NCBI RefSeq assembly: GCF_900162615.1
Contig: NZ_FUFN01000010.1
Span: 1,556,149 to 1,620,148, forward strand
DNA: 64,000 bases
Direction of reading: 5' to 3'
Origin: Virgibacillus proomii
Lineage (GTDB): Bacteria > Bacillota > Bacilli > Bacillales > Amphibacillaceae
Of the stretch, positions 17,918 to 27,879 are shown in pieces (positions within the stretch are counted from its first letter, which is position 1; every line of letters begins with the position of its first letter). The notes under the pieces are model-generated. The model was not told the origin of the DNA. It did no database searches and saw only the letters and a list, made by a program, of their open reading frames with translations. Both the position numbers and the translations under genes were made by a program.

Positions 17918-19249
17918 TTAAATTTTCTCTGCCAGCTTGTTAGCGTAACGTTGATAATAGAACACACCTACTATTCCCCATATTGCCATGAAAAGTAAAG
18001 ATGGCGTACTTAATTGACCAGGAGAATGGGGAGTAATCAAAAGAATGATAAAGCTGAAACTAATGATCATTCCTATACAAGTTAAAAGTTGATCGAATCG
18101 AGTGCTTGCTTTTTTATAGCTAATCAAGCAAACATAAACATAAGCAACAGCTGCAAGAAATGAAGCCATGTCAACAATATAAATAATGACTTCTCGTCCG
18201 AACCATGGGGCAATTAAACTAATAGCTGTAATAAATAATACACTGTTGATCGGAACACCATTCTCTGTTTGCTTCATATATTTTCTATGACAAAGCTTAT
18301 AAGAGGATAATGAAGATAACAGGTGACTGCTACTAATCATAAAACCATTAATTCCCCCTGATACAGCAGTCATTAGAGCAATAATTAATAGTAAAAACCC
18401 AAAATTGCCAACATGAGATATTACAGCTTCACCTAATGCCCAATCGAGGTGTTTCGCCTCGGAAGGGGAAAATGCTAGAGAAGTAATAAAGTTTAACAGG
18501 CTGTATATCATTACTCCCGAAAAAATTCCAAGAATCGCTATCCGAGTTGTTTTTTCCGGTTTGAAGTTTAATTGTGTTGCTACCTGAGGGATAATGTCAA
18601 ACCCAACAAACAGAAACGGAATAATAGCTACTACTTTTATTACTTCACTAAACTGGAAACTATAATGATTAACATAATGTTCTTTTAAAGTCATTGTACC
18701 CGTTTCAGATAGCATGGCGATAAAGACAATGAATATATTAAGCACTAAAAATAAAACCATGATGTTTTGCACATTAGAACTTTTACGCAGCCCGCGAATA
18801 TTAATGATAGTAAAGAATATAATGATCAAACTAGCCATAACTACATCAGATAAATAGACTGGATTTCCAGCAAGATCATAAAGGTGAATCCAGTCGATGG
18901 CAGAACCAAATAAAATTTTAACAACCAATACAAAAGCTGTTGCATTAAGGGGAACAATGCTCAAATAACAAAGGATTAGAGCCCACCCTACAATAAAGCC
19001 ATGTAACCTGCCTAGATTTTTATATGTGTAAGAGAAACCACCGCCATCTTCTGCATGTTGCTGCATCATAATATGATAGCCCTTCTGAATAAAAATAATG
19101 GCGATTCCACCAATACATAATCCGATTGTCGTATTGATAACACCTGATTCCGGAAGAAATTTAATCCCGGGAAGCGTGAAAGCTCCCCAACCTATAATAG
19201 ATCCCAGTACTAAACTTAAAATATCAAAACGATTGAGTTTATTTTTCAT
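17918..19249 (-). CDS. APC-superfamily amino acid permease
   Basis: A 443-residue polytopic protein with about 12 hydrophobic segments. The family-typical first segment reads DILSLVLGSIIGWGAFTLPG, with the GxG-type substrate loop. Substrate cannot be read from sequence. It begins 13 bases after the CoA-disulfide reductase gene on the same strand and is probably co-transcribed with it, hinting at a sulfur amino acid or a thiol-linked substrate (inference). The ribosome site is weak (CTGTGATGTG before ATG), so expression may be lower than that of the upstream gene. Confidence 0.8.
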   Translation of the reverse strand: MKNKLNRFDILSLVLGSIIGWGAFTLPGIKFLPESGVINTTIGLCIGGIAIIFIQKGYHIMMQQHAEDGGGFSYTYKNLGRLHGFIVGWALILCYLSIVPLNATAFVLVVKILFGSAIDWIHLYDLAGNPVYLSDVVMASLIIIFFTIINIRGLRKSSNVQNIMVLFLVLNIFIVFIAMLSETGTMTLKEHYVNHYSFQFSEVIKVVAIIPFLFVGFDIIPQVATQLNFKPEKTTRIAILGIFSGVMIYSLLNFITSLAFSPSEAKHLDWALGEAVISHVGNFGFLLLIIALMTAVSGGINGFMISSSHLLSSLSSYKLCHRKYMKQTENGVPINSVLFITAISLIAPWFGREVIIYIVDMASFLAAVAYVYVCLISYKKASTRFDQLLTCIGMIISFSFIILLITPHSPGQLSTPSLLFMAIWGIVGVFYYQRYANKLAEKI

Positions 19250-19262
19250 TACACATCACAGA

Positions 19263-20957
19263 TTACTTAAAATTATAAGCTGTAACGATTTTGTATCTTC
19301 CAGTTACTTGATCATTGTAATATTCATATAAACAAATGCCTAAATAAGATCCAGAGATATTGTATATATTAGTATAGCCCAAATGTTGCAATGCCGTGAC
19401 AGCATTATAACTTCTTTGACCAGAACGACAATGTACATAGACGGGTTGGTCTTTCGGTATTTCATCTAAGCGTTTTCTAAACTCACTTAGCGGAATATTG
19501 ACAGCAGTTTTTACATGACCTTTTTCATATTCATGTTTTTCTCTTACGTCCATAATAAATGCATTATTTTCTACTAATTCTCGTACTTTTGTTACAGATA
19601 CCTGTTTGAAAGCTCCATGTAATCGATTTAAGGCAACCAATGCTGCAAAGTTAACAACGTCCTTAGCGGTACCGAACATTGGTGAGTAACAGAGTTCTAA
19701 TTCTTTTAAATCCTCTAGTGTCCCGCCCATTGTAATCATCGTTGCGATAACATCAATCCGTTTATCTACGTTTCCCTTTCCAATTGCTTGAGCACCTAAT
19801 ATTTTTCCAGTTGGATATTCATAAATTAATTTAAAATGGATAGGACTACTTTCCGGCATTAATCCTACTTTATCATTCGGTATAATATAGACAAAATCAT
19901 ATGGAATACCTGCGCGCTGAGCCTGTTTTTCATTTAGACCAGTGGCTGCAGCGTTTTGATCAAATACTTGAATACAAGAAGAACCAATGACTCCGTTATG
20001 ACGATGTGGTATATGATAAATATGATCTGCTGCTGCTCTTGCTTGTCGTTGGGCAGGGCCGGCAAGAGCTAATCGAGTAGGTTCATGTGTCAGTTTATGG
20101 TAAACTTCAATAGCGTCCCCTACAGCGTAAATATCTTTATCGTTAGTCTTATAATTATGATCCACTTTAATACCGCCAGTTACACCAATCTCCAGCTCGG
20201 CATTTACTGCTAATGTTGTTTCTGGCTTCACACCAATAGCCATGATAACCGCATCTGCCTCTAGTATTTTACCAGATTGTAGTTCAACAGAATTTTCTTT
20301 AATTTTTGCTAGCCCGTCATTTACGATGACATTTACGCCTTTATCAAGCATTTCTTTATGAAGAATTTGCGCCATATCATAGTCAAAAGGAGCCATAATT
20401 TGGTTGCTAAATTCAATTAATGACACTTCTAAACCAGCTAAACGAAGGTTTTCAGCAACTTCAATGCCAATAAAACCCCCGCCAATTACAGCAACTTGTT
20501 TGACGTGATCCTGCTTTACATAAGCATTGAAATTAGCAATATCTACGACGTTACGAACGGTAAATACATGAGAGTAATCTACACCAGGCAAATCAGGAAC
20601 AATTGGATTGGCTCCAGGGGATAATACTAGTTTGTCGTATGTTTCTTCATAGATTTCACCTGTAGTTAAATCTTTCACACTGATTGTTTTATTTCTGCGG
20701 TTAATAGCAATAACCTCACTGTTTACGCGGGTCTCAATATTATATTGGTTTTTGAATTGCTTTGGGTTCATTAGTATAAGATCATCACTATTTTCAACAA
20801 TACCACTTAAATGAAACGGTAAGGAACAGTTTGAAAAAGAAACATGAGGTCCTCTTTCAAACATAATGATTTCTGCATGTTCATCCAATCTTCTTGCTCT
20901 TGCAGCAGCAGAAGCTCCGCCTGCCACTCCACCAACAACAACAATTTTTTTACTCAT
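19263..20957 (-). CDS. cdr: CoA-disulfide reductase with C-terminal rhodanese domain
   Basis: A 564-residue flavoprotein of the pyridine-nucleotide disulfide reductase family. FAD-binding motif GGVAGGASAAARARR lies at about 9-23. The single redox Cys44 in SFSNCSLPFHL is the mark of CoA-disulfide reductase and NADH oxidase-like enzymes. A second Rossmann motif (GGGFIGIEVAENL) sits near residue 160. The last about 100 residues are a rhodanese domain with active Cys510 (HCRSGQRS). Such fusions (CoADR-Rhd) reduce CoA disulfide, persulfide or polysulfide and link sulfur delivery to redox. It is followed by an APC permease and preceded by a YeeE/YedE transporter, supporting a role in reactive sulfur handling. 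AAAGGAGACAGG precedes the ATG. Confidence 0.9.
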   Translation of the reverse strand: MSKKIVVVGGVAGGASAAARARRLDEHAEIIMFERGPHVSFSNCSLPFHLSGIVENSDDLILMNPKQFKNQYNIETRVNSEVIAINRRNKTISVKDLTTGEIYEETYDKLVLSPGANPIVPDLPGVDYSHVFTVRNVVDIANFNAYVKQDHVKQVAVIGGGFIGIEVAENLRLAGLEVSLIEFSNQIMAPFDYDMAQILHKEMLDKGVNVIVNDGLAKIKENSVELQSGKILEADAVIMAIGVKPETTLAVNAELEIGVTGGIKVDHNYKTNDKDIYAVGDAIEVYHKLTHEPTRLALAGPAQRQARAAADHIYHIPHRHNGVIGSSCIQVFDQNAAATGLNEKQAQRAGIPYDFVYIIPNDKVGLMPESSPIHFKLIYEYPTGKILGAQAIGKGNVDKRIDVIATMITMGGTLEDLKELELCYSPMFGTAKDVVNFAALVALNRLHGAFKQVSVTKVRELVENNAFIMDVREKHEYEKGHVKTAVNIPLSEFRKRLDEIPKDQPVYVHCRSGQRSYNAVTALQHLGYTNIYNISGSYLGICLYEYYNDQVTGRYKIVTAYNFK

Positions 20958-21024
20958 TTTCCTGTCTCCTTTAGTTAAGAAACTTTTTTCCTGCTTGTTC
21001 AGTTCGTTTTTGGAATTAACATAT

Positions 21025-21040
21025 TGTGCTATTAATCACA
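21025..21040. promoter_or_regulatory. Crp/Fnr- or Rex-like palindrome upstream of cdr
   Basis: TGTGC-N6-TCACA differs by one base from the TGTGA-N6-TCACA box of Bacillus Fnr and also resembles the Rex operator core. It lies 68 bases before the cdr start. A stronger version precedes the neighbouring YeeE gene. Confidence 0.45.
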
Positions 21041-21192
21041 TAGTTGATACTAGTATCATAGCAAATAATTGTGAGTTTGTACACATACCTGTATCGGTAT
21101 ATGCACAAACGGTTAAGTGTACTATTTTTTACTTGCAAGCAAGATTTTTTGTTCAATGATTCATAAATTAATTATTAAAAATACTTAAGTAT

Positions 21193-22497
21193 TTAAAATA
21201 CACGTTTAGCAACCATGTTTCCAATAATTCCGCCAAGTGCTAAGAATAAGAAGAAGATCCAGCCGGAAAGGGAAAAATTGGCAATAGGAGTAAACAATGC
21301 TCCTACATTACAGCCGTTAGATAGGCGAGTACCTAATCCCATTGATAGTCCACCTAATGCAAATAAAGCTATTTCTCTTTTTCGAATATGTGCACCTTGT
21401 AAAAACATCGTTTTCATTTTACCAGCTGTTAATAAATAGATAACTGTTCCTACTAGGATTCCAAAATTTTGCACTGAAACTGGATGTTCAAAAAATGGCA
21501 TAACAAACGGTTCTGTAGACATCTTTGTAAAGGAAGCAATGGCCTCTGGTGAAACACCTAAGAACATTAATAATTTCCCAAACCAAATCCCAAATGGTGT
21601 AGAAGCTCCCCAGCCGGCTTTGGTAACTCCCATTAATAATACAAATAATATACTAATCACAATAGCTCCTTGCTTCAAGGTCCAAGGTTTGATAAAAATA
21701 CGGCGATATGTTTCATAACTGAATAGTTTATAGTCTTTACTTTCAAACGTATCAGGTAAATCTTGTATTCTTTCGGTTAGATATCCATGATAACTATGAT
21801 GCTCTTTTCGTTTTCTTTCATAGCGATAAGCAAAGTAAACGGTTATACCACAAAATAAAGCCGTGAGCAAGACAGCTCCTAAATATCCTCCAAGCCCGTC
21901 CCATTTAAATAAGTCTGGTAGAAAAACTCCACCTTGTAATTGATTGCCTGTAGAAGATGTAACCCAAGAGTTAGTCACCCAAGTAGCTGTATGTTGAATT
22001 GGAAAGCCAATGAATATACCAAAACCAAAGAATAATAGTGTAATAAACGCTCTCGGGAAACCTGTTGCTAGATCTGTTAGTACACCTGAAGCACAGCATG
22101 AAGAAAATGCCATGCCAAATCCAAATAATAGCCCACCTGCTATAACACCAAAATTAATTGGATTAATCCATAGATCATAGTTAGCTGGGTCAGATAAAAA
22201 TAAAAAAGTAGTTGTTGCTAGAGCGGTCATAAAGAACATGAACATCATCGCTCGTAACAATTTTGTTGAACCGGTAGTATACGCACGATTAATACTGCCG
22301 GCAAAACCGGTATATGCACGTGTCAAAGTGTAACCTAAACCTGTTCCAATCAATAATCGAAAGAAAAGTAGATCCGTCTTTAGCAAGATATTACCAAGTA
22401 CAAGAACTGATATAATTCCTATAATTCCCAAAACGTACTCAACCTTATGCAGTTGTCCTGCATGAATAACTTGCTGTTTTTTTATTTCTGCTTCCAT
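21193..22497 (-). CDS. YeeE/YedE (TsuA-like) sulfur-compound transporter
   Basis: A 434-residue membrane protein with about ten hydrophobic segments. Two family-typical cysteine motifs are visible: FSSCCASGVL in the first half and LSNGCNVGALF in the second; in TsuA equivalent cysteines pass thiosulfate. An N-terminal extension of about 25 residues is polar. It lies upstream of, and in the same direction as, CoA-disulfide reductase with a 235-base gap holding a palindromic operator. Uptake of thiosulfate or a similar sulfur species is inferred from the family. Confidence 0.85.
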   Translation of the reverse strand: MEAEIKKQQVIHAGQLHKVEYVLGIIGIISVLVLGNILLKTDLLFFRLLIGTGLGYTLTRAYTGFAGSINRAYTTGSTKLLRAMMFMFFMTALATTTFLFLSDPANYDLWINPINFGVIAGGLLFGFGMAFSSCCASGVLTDLATGFPRAFITLLFFGFGIFIGFPIQHTATWVTNSWVTSSTGNQLQGGVFLPDLFKWDGLGGYLGAVLLTALFCGITVYFAYRYERKRKEHHSYHGYLTERIQDLPDTFESKDYKLFSYETYRRIFIKPWTLKQGAIVISILFVLLMGVTKAGWGASTPFGIWFGKLLMFLGVSPEAIASFTKMSTEPFVMPFFEHPVSVQNFGILVGTVIYLLTAGKMKTMFLQGAHIRKREIALFALGGLSMGLGTRLSNGCNVGALFTPIANFSLSGWIFFLFLALGGIIGNMVAKRVF

Positions 22498-22525
22498 CTT
22501 TAAACTCCTTCCAATGCTTGTTTAT

Positions 22526-22545
22526 CATGTGAAAAATTTCACATG
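22526..22545. promoter_or_regulatory. Fnr/Rex-type palindromic operator upstream of the YeeE gene
   Basis: CATGTGAAA-AA-TTTCACATG is a 20-base near-perfect palindrome 29 bases before the start codon. It fits Bacillus Fnr (TGTGA-N6-TCACA) exactly and Rex (TTGTGAA-N4-TTCACAA) with one mismatch per arm. Either would tie sulfur uptake to oxygen or redox state. Confidence 0.6.
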
Positions 22546-22726
22546 AATAGTATATAGAGGTGACTCCAAAATATCAACCAAATAAACTTAGTCTCCAATA
22601 ATTATTCATGGAAGGGTAGTTTTGAATGTAGAAATTATAAAACAGTAAAGTTAATGTTAACCAAATCAACAAAAAAGCATGTACCAAAAAAAGCACATGC
22701 AAAAGTAATTTCTTCAAATATTATTT

Positions 22727-22889
22727 TTTATCCCGCATCTAAGGTGCCGTAAGACTCCCACTTCAAGAGCCTTGAGTTGATACAAAAGGGTCTAAGTGGG
22801 AGAAAACGGCACCTAAATGCCCGATTCGTTCAAGCTAACATTCAGTAGGAGATGGAAGAAAACTCCTACTGAATGAAGTTTCACTTTAT
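22727..22889 (+). repeat. Hairpin repeat family A, copy 2 (core only)
   Basis: Core copy, from TTATCCCGCATCTAAGG to TTTCACTTTAT. First hairpin AGGTGCCGT/ACGGCACCT with inner arms CTCCCACTT/AAGTGGGAG; second hairpin CATTCAGTAGGAG/CTCCTACTGAATG. Its right end overlaps the stop codon of the symporter gene on the other strand. Confidence 0.85.
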
Positions 22890-24109
22890 GCGGCACGTTT
22901 ACGCTCTGATTTGTCGACGACAGCTGCGCCAACAATATCACCCATCACGTTGGAAGCAGTACCAGCCATTCCAATCAGCGCATCCACCCCGGCAATTAAC
23001 GCAACAATTTCTAAAGGCAGACCAAACATACTTAAGACAGCAGATAATGTCACAAGTCCTGCAGCAGGTACGCCTGCAGTGCCAATCGATAACAAAGTAC
23101 CGATGACTACGATACTTAGAAAATCGAGCGGGGAAAGACTTAAATTGGTAATATTTGCTGCAAAAACCAATGATACTCCCATGCGCAGTGCTCCTCCGTC
23201 TGAGTTGAAAACAGCACCTAGTGGCAGGGCGAAGTTAGCTGTAGTTTCGGAAATCCCGGCTTTTTTTGCTGAACGAATTGCGATTGGTAGCGCAGCGATA
23301 CTGCTAGATGTAAAAAAGGCAGTCGTATAAGCTTCTTTTGTTTGTTTAAAAAACGCGAGCACAGGTGTATTCGAAAATTTTAAAAAGGCTGTATAGACGA
23401 CTAACCACAATAATGCAATACCAGCATAAAAGACAAGTGTGAACGTTAATAAGGATTGAAAGGTTGCCAATCCTTGGCTTCCAAATGCTGTGGCACTAAT
23501 CGCAAAAATGCCGATTGGTGCATATAAAAGCACACCTTGCAATATCTTGTAGAACATCTCATTTAATGCTGTAAAAAAAGTATTGAGTAAATTCCCATAT
23601 TCGATCATTTTTTTATCGGAAGCATGTCTCATGGTTGAAATAGCAATCCCAATAATGACTGCAATAAATAAAATCGCCATTAGATTACCAGAAGTGAAGG
23701 CGGAAAAAATATTTTCCGGAACAATCTGTAAAATAATATCGGAAAAGCTAGGTGTTTCCGGTTTTTCTACTGTGGTGTCTGGTAAAGAAAGGTTTTCTCC
23801 TGGATTAATCCATAAGGCTAGTCCGAGTCCGATAAGTACTGCACAAGCAGTAGTAGCTATATAGTATAGAATAAGCTTTCCGCCCATGCGACCTAGCTGA
23901 GTCATATTCATTTTGTTTACTGCTAATACGACTGTAAGAAAAATAACCGGAATGGCAATTAGGCTAAGTAAATGTATAAGTAATGTTCCTAACGGTTCGA
24001 GTATAGTTGTTTGTTGCCGGAAAAGAATTCCTGCAAATATACCAAGCAAAAATGCTGTTGTCATTTTTATTATAAAGGATGTTTGTTTGTAACGTCTCCA
24101 TAAACGCAT
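22886..24109 (-). CDS. Dicarboxylate/amino acid:cation symporter (DAACS family)
   Basis: A 407-residue transporter of the GltP/DctA class, using Na+ or H+ to import glutamate, aspartate or C4-dicarboxylates. Typical signs are the hydrophobic N-terminal segments, the serine-rich re-entrant loop (FFTSSSIAALPIAIR, about 270-285), the family motif with LPLGAVFNSDGGA, and the GMAGTASNVMGD end. The protein ends in a charged KSERKRAA tail. The TAA stop lies within the last bases of a repeat element. AGAAGGCGAT precedes ATG 24109. A second DAACS member lies at 59767-60996 and differs clearly in sequence. Confidence 0.9.
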   Translation of the reverse strand: MRLWRRYKQTSFIIKMTTAFLLGIFAGILFRQQTTILEPLGTLLIHLLSLIAIPVIFLTVVLAVNKMNMTQLGRMGGKLILYYIATTACAVLIGLGLALWINPGENLSLPDTTVEKPETPSFSDIILQIVPENIFSAFTSGNLMAILFIAVIIGIAISTMRHASDKKMIEYGNLLNTFFTALNEMFYKILQGVLLYAPIGIFAISATAFGSQGLATFQSLLTFTLVFYAGIALLWLVVYTAFLKFSNTPVLAFFKQTKEAYTTAFFTSSSIAALPIAIRSAKKAGISETTANFALPLGAVFNSDGGALRMGVSLVFAANITNLSLSPLDFLSIVVIGTLLSIGTAGVPAAGLVTLSAVLSMFGLPLEIVALIAGVDALIGMAGTASNVMGDIVGAAVVDKSERKRAA

Positions 24110-24330
24110 AACATTTATCGCCTTCTTTTATATTGATATTTCTTATAGTACCAAAAAAAAGGCTTTCCTTCAGTTTCTATGTACTAATTAAGTTTTACTT
24201 TATACCGTACAACAAATGGGAAGCTGTTAACATTTTGAAAAAACTGTGACGAATAAGCAGTTTCATTACTTTTTTTATCGTTTTGAAATGGAATTCAGTT
24301 ATAATAGGTTGGAAAGTGAGGAGGAAGTCC

Positions 24331-25464
24331 ATGACTAAGCTATTATACTTTATTATTATTGTTGCTTTTATTGATACTTTTATCCAACTACCTATCATTA
24401 CTCCGTATGCAGTTGGTTTAGGTGCTTCTCATGTGTTAACAGGAGCAATTGTGGCTGTTTATTCACTCACCAATATGGTTGGAAATATTCTTGGCGGGCA
24501 TTGGATTGATAAATATGGTAGAAAGCGAATGTTATTTACCGGTATGGTTTCTGTTACCATTATTTTATTGCTCTATCCGCTGGCTCAATCCGGATATCAA
24601 TTGTTGGCGATTCGATTTTTACATGGACTGGCAGGTGGCTTTTTAATTCCAGCGGCATTTGCGTATGTCGGAGATAAGACAAAAGAAGGAGCACAAGGGA
24701 AGACAATGGCGTTTACTGGAGCTGCCATCGGACTAGCTGCCATTATCGGTCCGGCTATAGGCGGAGCTATGGCTGCACGTTCCAAAATAGAATATGTATT
24801 TCTATTTGTTGCCATCTTATTTGTTATTACATCGTTTTTAGTACTTCGATATATTGAAGAGTCTTTTGTCTCGCGTGATAGGGGGAAGGTTCATATGAAA
24901 CATTTTATCCCGCTATTAAAAAATCCAATGTTGTTACAAGCCTCCTTGGCTGCATTTGCAATTATGATAAGTAACGGAACATTGGCATTTGCTCTACCGT
25001 TAAAGGTCGAAGCCATTGGTTTGGATACTAGTGTGACCGGAGCATTATTGAGTATGTTTGGTATTGTTGCCATCATTATTTTTTTGACTCCGATAAACAG
25101 AATCTATGATCATATGAAACCATTAACATTAGTGGAAATTGGAATTTTTCTGGTAGGTTGTTCTTTGCTGTTCTTAAGCTATATCACAACCTTTTGGACG
25201 GGGATACTGGCAATGATTATTTATGGAACCGGTTTTGCTTTTATTTTTCCATCCATGAACCGAATGGTAGCAGAAGGTTCTACCCAAATGGATCGGGGAA
25301 AAGCGTATGGAATTTTTTATGCTGCTTTCTCATTAGGTGTCGTAGCAGGATCATCCATTTCTGGTGCTATTAGTGAACTGTTTGGGATTCCTTTTGTATT
25401 TATCGCTGTTATTATGTTCATTGCTTGTACTAGTTTGTTTATTGGTCGAATGCGCCAAAAATAA
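24331..25464 (+). CDS. Major facilitator superfamily transporter
   Basis: A 377-residue protein with 12 predicted membrane segments. The MFS motif A is visible between TM2 and TM3 (GGHWIDKYGRKRMLF). It probably exports a drug or small molecule by proton antiport, but the substrate is unknown. ATG 24331 has GTGAGGAGGAAG 4 bases upstream; an in-frame ATG at 24283 lies before that site and is rejected. It stands alone between a divergent symporter and a terminator. Confidence 0.85.
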   Translation: MTKLLYFIIIVAFIDTFIQLPIITPYAVGLGASHVLTGAIVAVYSLTNMVGNILGGHWIDKYGRKRMLFTGMVSVTIILLLYPLAQSGYQLLAIRFLHGLAGGFLIPAAFAYVGDKTKEGAQGKTMAFTGAAIGLAAIIGPAIGGAMAARSKIEYVFLFVAILFVITSFLVLRYIEESFVSRDRGKVHMKHFIPLLKNPMLLQASLAAFAIMISNGTLAFALPLKVEAIGLDTSVTGALLSMFGIVAIIIFLTPINRIYDHMKPLTLVEIGIFLVGCSLLFLSYITTFWTGILAMIIYGTGFAFIFPSMNRMVAEGSTQMDRGKAYGIFYAAFSLGVVAGSSISGAISELFGIPFVFIAVIMFIACTSLFIGRMRQK

Positions 25465-25483
25465 AACTCATATTAAACGAAGA

Positions 25484-25514
25484 CAAGGGAGAGAAAATTT
25501 TCTCCCTAAATTTC
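25484..25514 (+). terminator. Rho-independent terminator
   Basis: AAGGGAGAGAAAA and TTTTCTCCCT form an imperfect stem just after the MFS gene, followed by a T-rich stretch. Confidence 0.5.
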
Positions 25515-25691
25515 TTCTACTGGCAATAGTTCCACATCATAGAATAAATTTTGTAAAAGTAGAATTGGTTTGAATCCGAAGCATGCTACTGAGATAGCAT
25601 TATAAAGATTCAATAGGATAGGCATAAAGCAAGCTTTGGCAACAATATAGCGTATGAAGTAAAAAACGCTTTTCTTTAATGAAGCTCCCCA

Positions 25692-26465
25692 TTATTGTAC
25701 ATCGGCAATTTCTTCACTTTTTATTAGAAAAAGATCCTTTACCGACGTGCTATGCGTATTTGCATAATTTCGGACAAGATATTCTCCAACGCAATAGCCA
25801 AGCATTTTTGGATGAAACTGTGAACCGTAAAGTAATTGAATGTATTTTTTACTTCCTGCTTTCAATCGAGCATTGGGCAATATGAGTTTGTTCCAAAAAC
25901 GTTTTAGCGTTTCATCTGTATATTTTCCGATATAGGTAGCTGTATAGTCTTTACCTAACCGTTTTCGGACAGCATATTCTGCCATTCCCTCTAAAATAAT
26001 CGTATCTAATAATGTATATTTCTCTTCCGGTTTTTGGTATTTATTTAAACGGCAGACATGATTATATTCATGGGTAAGAAGTGCATGTATTTCGCTTTCG
26101 GTATTCCCTTCATGGACAAAGAGAAAGATTTTATCTTTAAATGTTAATCCCGATTTTCCATTATATTCTTTCATCAGTCTATGATTCGTATCAGAAGGGA
26201 ATATAAAAATTGGCACGTCAGACCCATTCCATTCCTTTTTTAATTTCGCGTATTCGATATCAATTATTTTCCAAATTTGTGCATCTTGCATTTGTTTAAT
26301 CCGCTTTTTCGATAATGGTTTTCGATACATTCCATACTTAGTAAGATGAGAATAAATCTCTTTCGCCTCTGCATTTGGAAAATAGGATTCAACTCGCTTG
26401 GTTATTTTTATCGGATGATTGTAATCCTTTAACAACCATTCATCTGTTCGAACTACTCCGCTCAT
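25692..26465 (-). CDS. DUF2268-type putative zinc metalloprotease (YjaZ-like)
   Basis: A 257-residue soluble protein with an HExxH zinc motif (LLTHEYNHVCRLN, about residues 136-148) and a later glutamate in ILEGMAEYAVRKRLG that can serve as the third ligand. This is the DUF2268 predicted Zn-dependent protease family, as in B. subtilis YjaZ. ATG 26465 is preceded by AAGGAGTGATCAA; the frame extends 25 codons further upstream, but without ribosome site. It is divergent from the methyltransferase gene with 168 bases between starts. Substrate unknown. Confidence 0.8.
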   Translation of the reverse strand: MSGVVRTDEWLLKDYNHPIKITKRVESYFPNAEAKEIYSHLTKYGMYRKPLSKKRIKQMQDAQIWKIIDIEYAKLKKEWNGSDVPIFIFPSDTNHRLMKEYNGKSGLTFKDKIFLFVHEGNTESEIHALLTHEYNHVCRLNKYQKPEEKYTLLDTIILEGMAEYAVRKRLGKDYTATYIGKYTDETLKRFWNKLILPNARLKAGSKKYIQLLYGSQFHPKMLGYCVGEYLVRNYANTHSTSVKDLFLIKSEEIADVQ

Positions 26466-26633
26466 TTGATCACTCCTTAAACAAGTTGAAGTTTTAGATA
26501 GCATATGCAAATGAATGGAAAAGATTTCATTTGTAGCCAATTCGATGGTTTTAACATAGAGTATTGGAGAAAAATCATTTTGATTAACAGAAGCTTCATA
26601 TAGATAAGTTAAAAATGGGAGTCAGGTGAAAAA

Positions 26634-27338
26634 ATGAATTATCTGGACAGTTTAGCTAATCTTGGAGTGGGTGGAGCACATCCGGGAGGTTTGCAATTAA
26701 CGAAGGCCATGTTAAAAAAAGAACGAATTGGTCCAGAAACATTTGTGCTGGATATTGGTTGTGGAACGGGGCAGACGGCTGCTTTTATAGCAGAAAACTA
26801 CTCATGTTCGGTCACAGCAGTGGATAATCATCCATTAATGATAGAAAAAGCTGTACAAAGATTTAAAGATCGCAACTTACCAATTACAGCTATATGTTTA
26901 GATATAGAGAAATTAAAACTTGATCAGCAGTTTGATATGATCGTTGCAGAGTCTGTATTGGCGTTTACCGATATCTCATCATCTCTATCTTCCGCTATCC
27001 AGGTTTTACGGTCAAATGGGCGGTTGTTGGCAGTAGAAATTGTAGTGGATTCAAGTATGTCCAAATCGGATCAAGCGTTGATTATGTCATTTTATGGATT
27101 CCATAAACTATTAACAGAAACGGAATGGAAGGACAAATTTTTTCAGGCAGGTTTTAAGCAAATTGAAGTTGATCAGCCAATCATAGATCCTTTATCAATC
27201 AGCTTAGATGATGCGCAAGATTTTCATTTCTCTGAGTCACAAGTGGATGAGGCACTAGATTTACTACATGAACATCAAGAGCTAACTCAAGCTTACAAGG
27301 ATGTACTTCATTATCGAATATTTCGTTGTTCGCGGTAA
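26634..27338 (+). CDS. Class I SAM-dependent methyltransferase
   Basis: A 234-residue enzyme with motif I VLDIGCGTGQTAAF (residues 40-53), acidic post-I loop AVDNHP and motif II-like LDIEKLKLDQQFDMIVAESV. It is of the type often annotated as methyltransferase domain 11/25. The substrate cannot be told from sequence. Monocistronic, with weak GGGAG upstream of ATG 26634. Confidence 0.8.
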   Translation: MNYLDSLANLGVGGAHPGGLQLTKAMLKKERIGPETFVLDIGCGTGQTAAFIAENYSCSVTAVDNHPLMIEKAVQRFKDRNLPITAICLDIEKLKLDQQFDMIVAESVLAFTDISSSLSSAIQVLRSNGRLLAVEIVVDSSMSKSDQALIMSFYGFHKLLTETEWKDKFFQAGFKQIEVDQPIIDPLSISLDDAQDFHFSESQVDEALDLLHEHQELTQAYKDVLHYRIFRCSR

Positions 27339-27879
27339 GAGAGGAAAGCAAATAAAAAAGGAAAGGAGCAGTTTAACATTTATCGATTAGCAATGCCTAT
27401 GAGTCATTCTGTGTTTCGTTTTGTAAAGTAAGGTCTCGTTATTGTTGGTAGATTATCTAAAGTTAAAGAGCTAACAGCAAGTAATAGAAAGTGCTCAAGG
27501 TGAGGGTTACGAATCTCCCTTGCCAGTTTTCTGATAAAGAGAAGCCTTCATGCGAAAATTTGAGTTATATGTGCAGGAGACGGGAAACTTTTAGACGAAT
27601 ATCGATTTAGAATGAAGTGTTGTTAGATTCAATCCCGATTATTTGCTGCTAAGATTTAGACAAAAAACAGAAGAGAACGTACCAGCTTGCTGTTCATTAA
27701 CACTGTATTAAAGTGGAGTTAAAAATAGCGTTTAATTGCAAAGTAAATACTTCCTCCATATATAGGAACCGGAATAGCAAATGGTGGTGTGTCCATGCAA
27801 AGCGGCACTTAAATAGCTGATTTGTTCAGAAAAAGAAGTCTTTGACAGCAATAGCATTCACGAAAATAAAGCGGAATTC

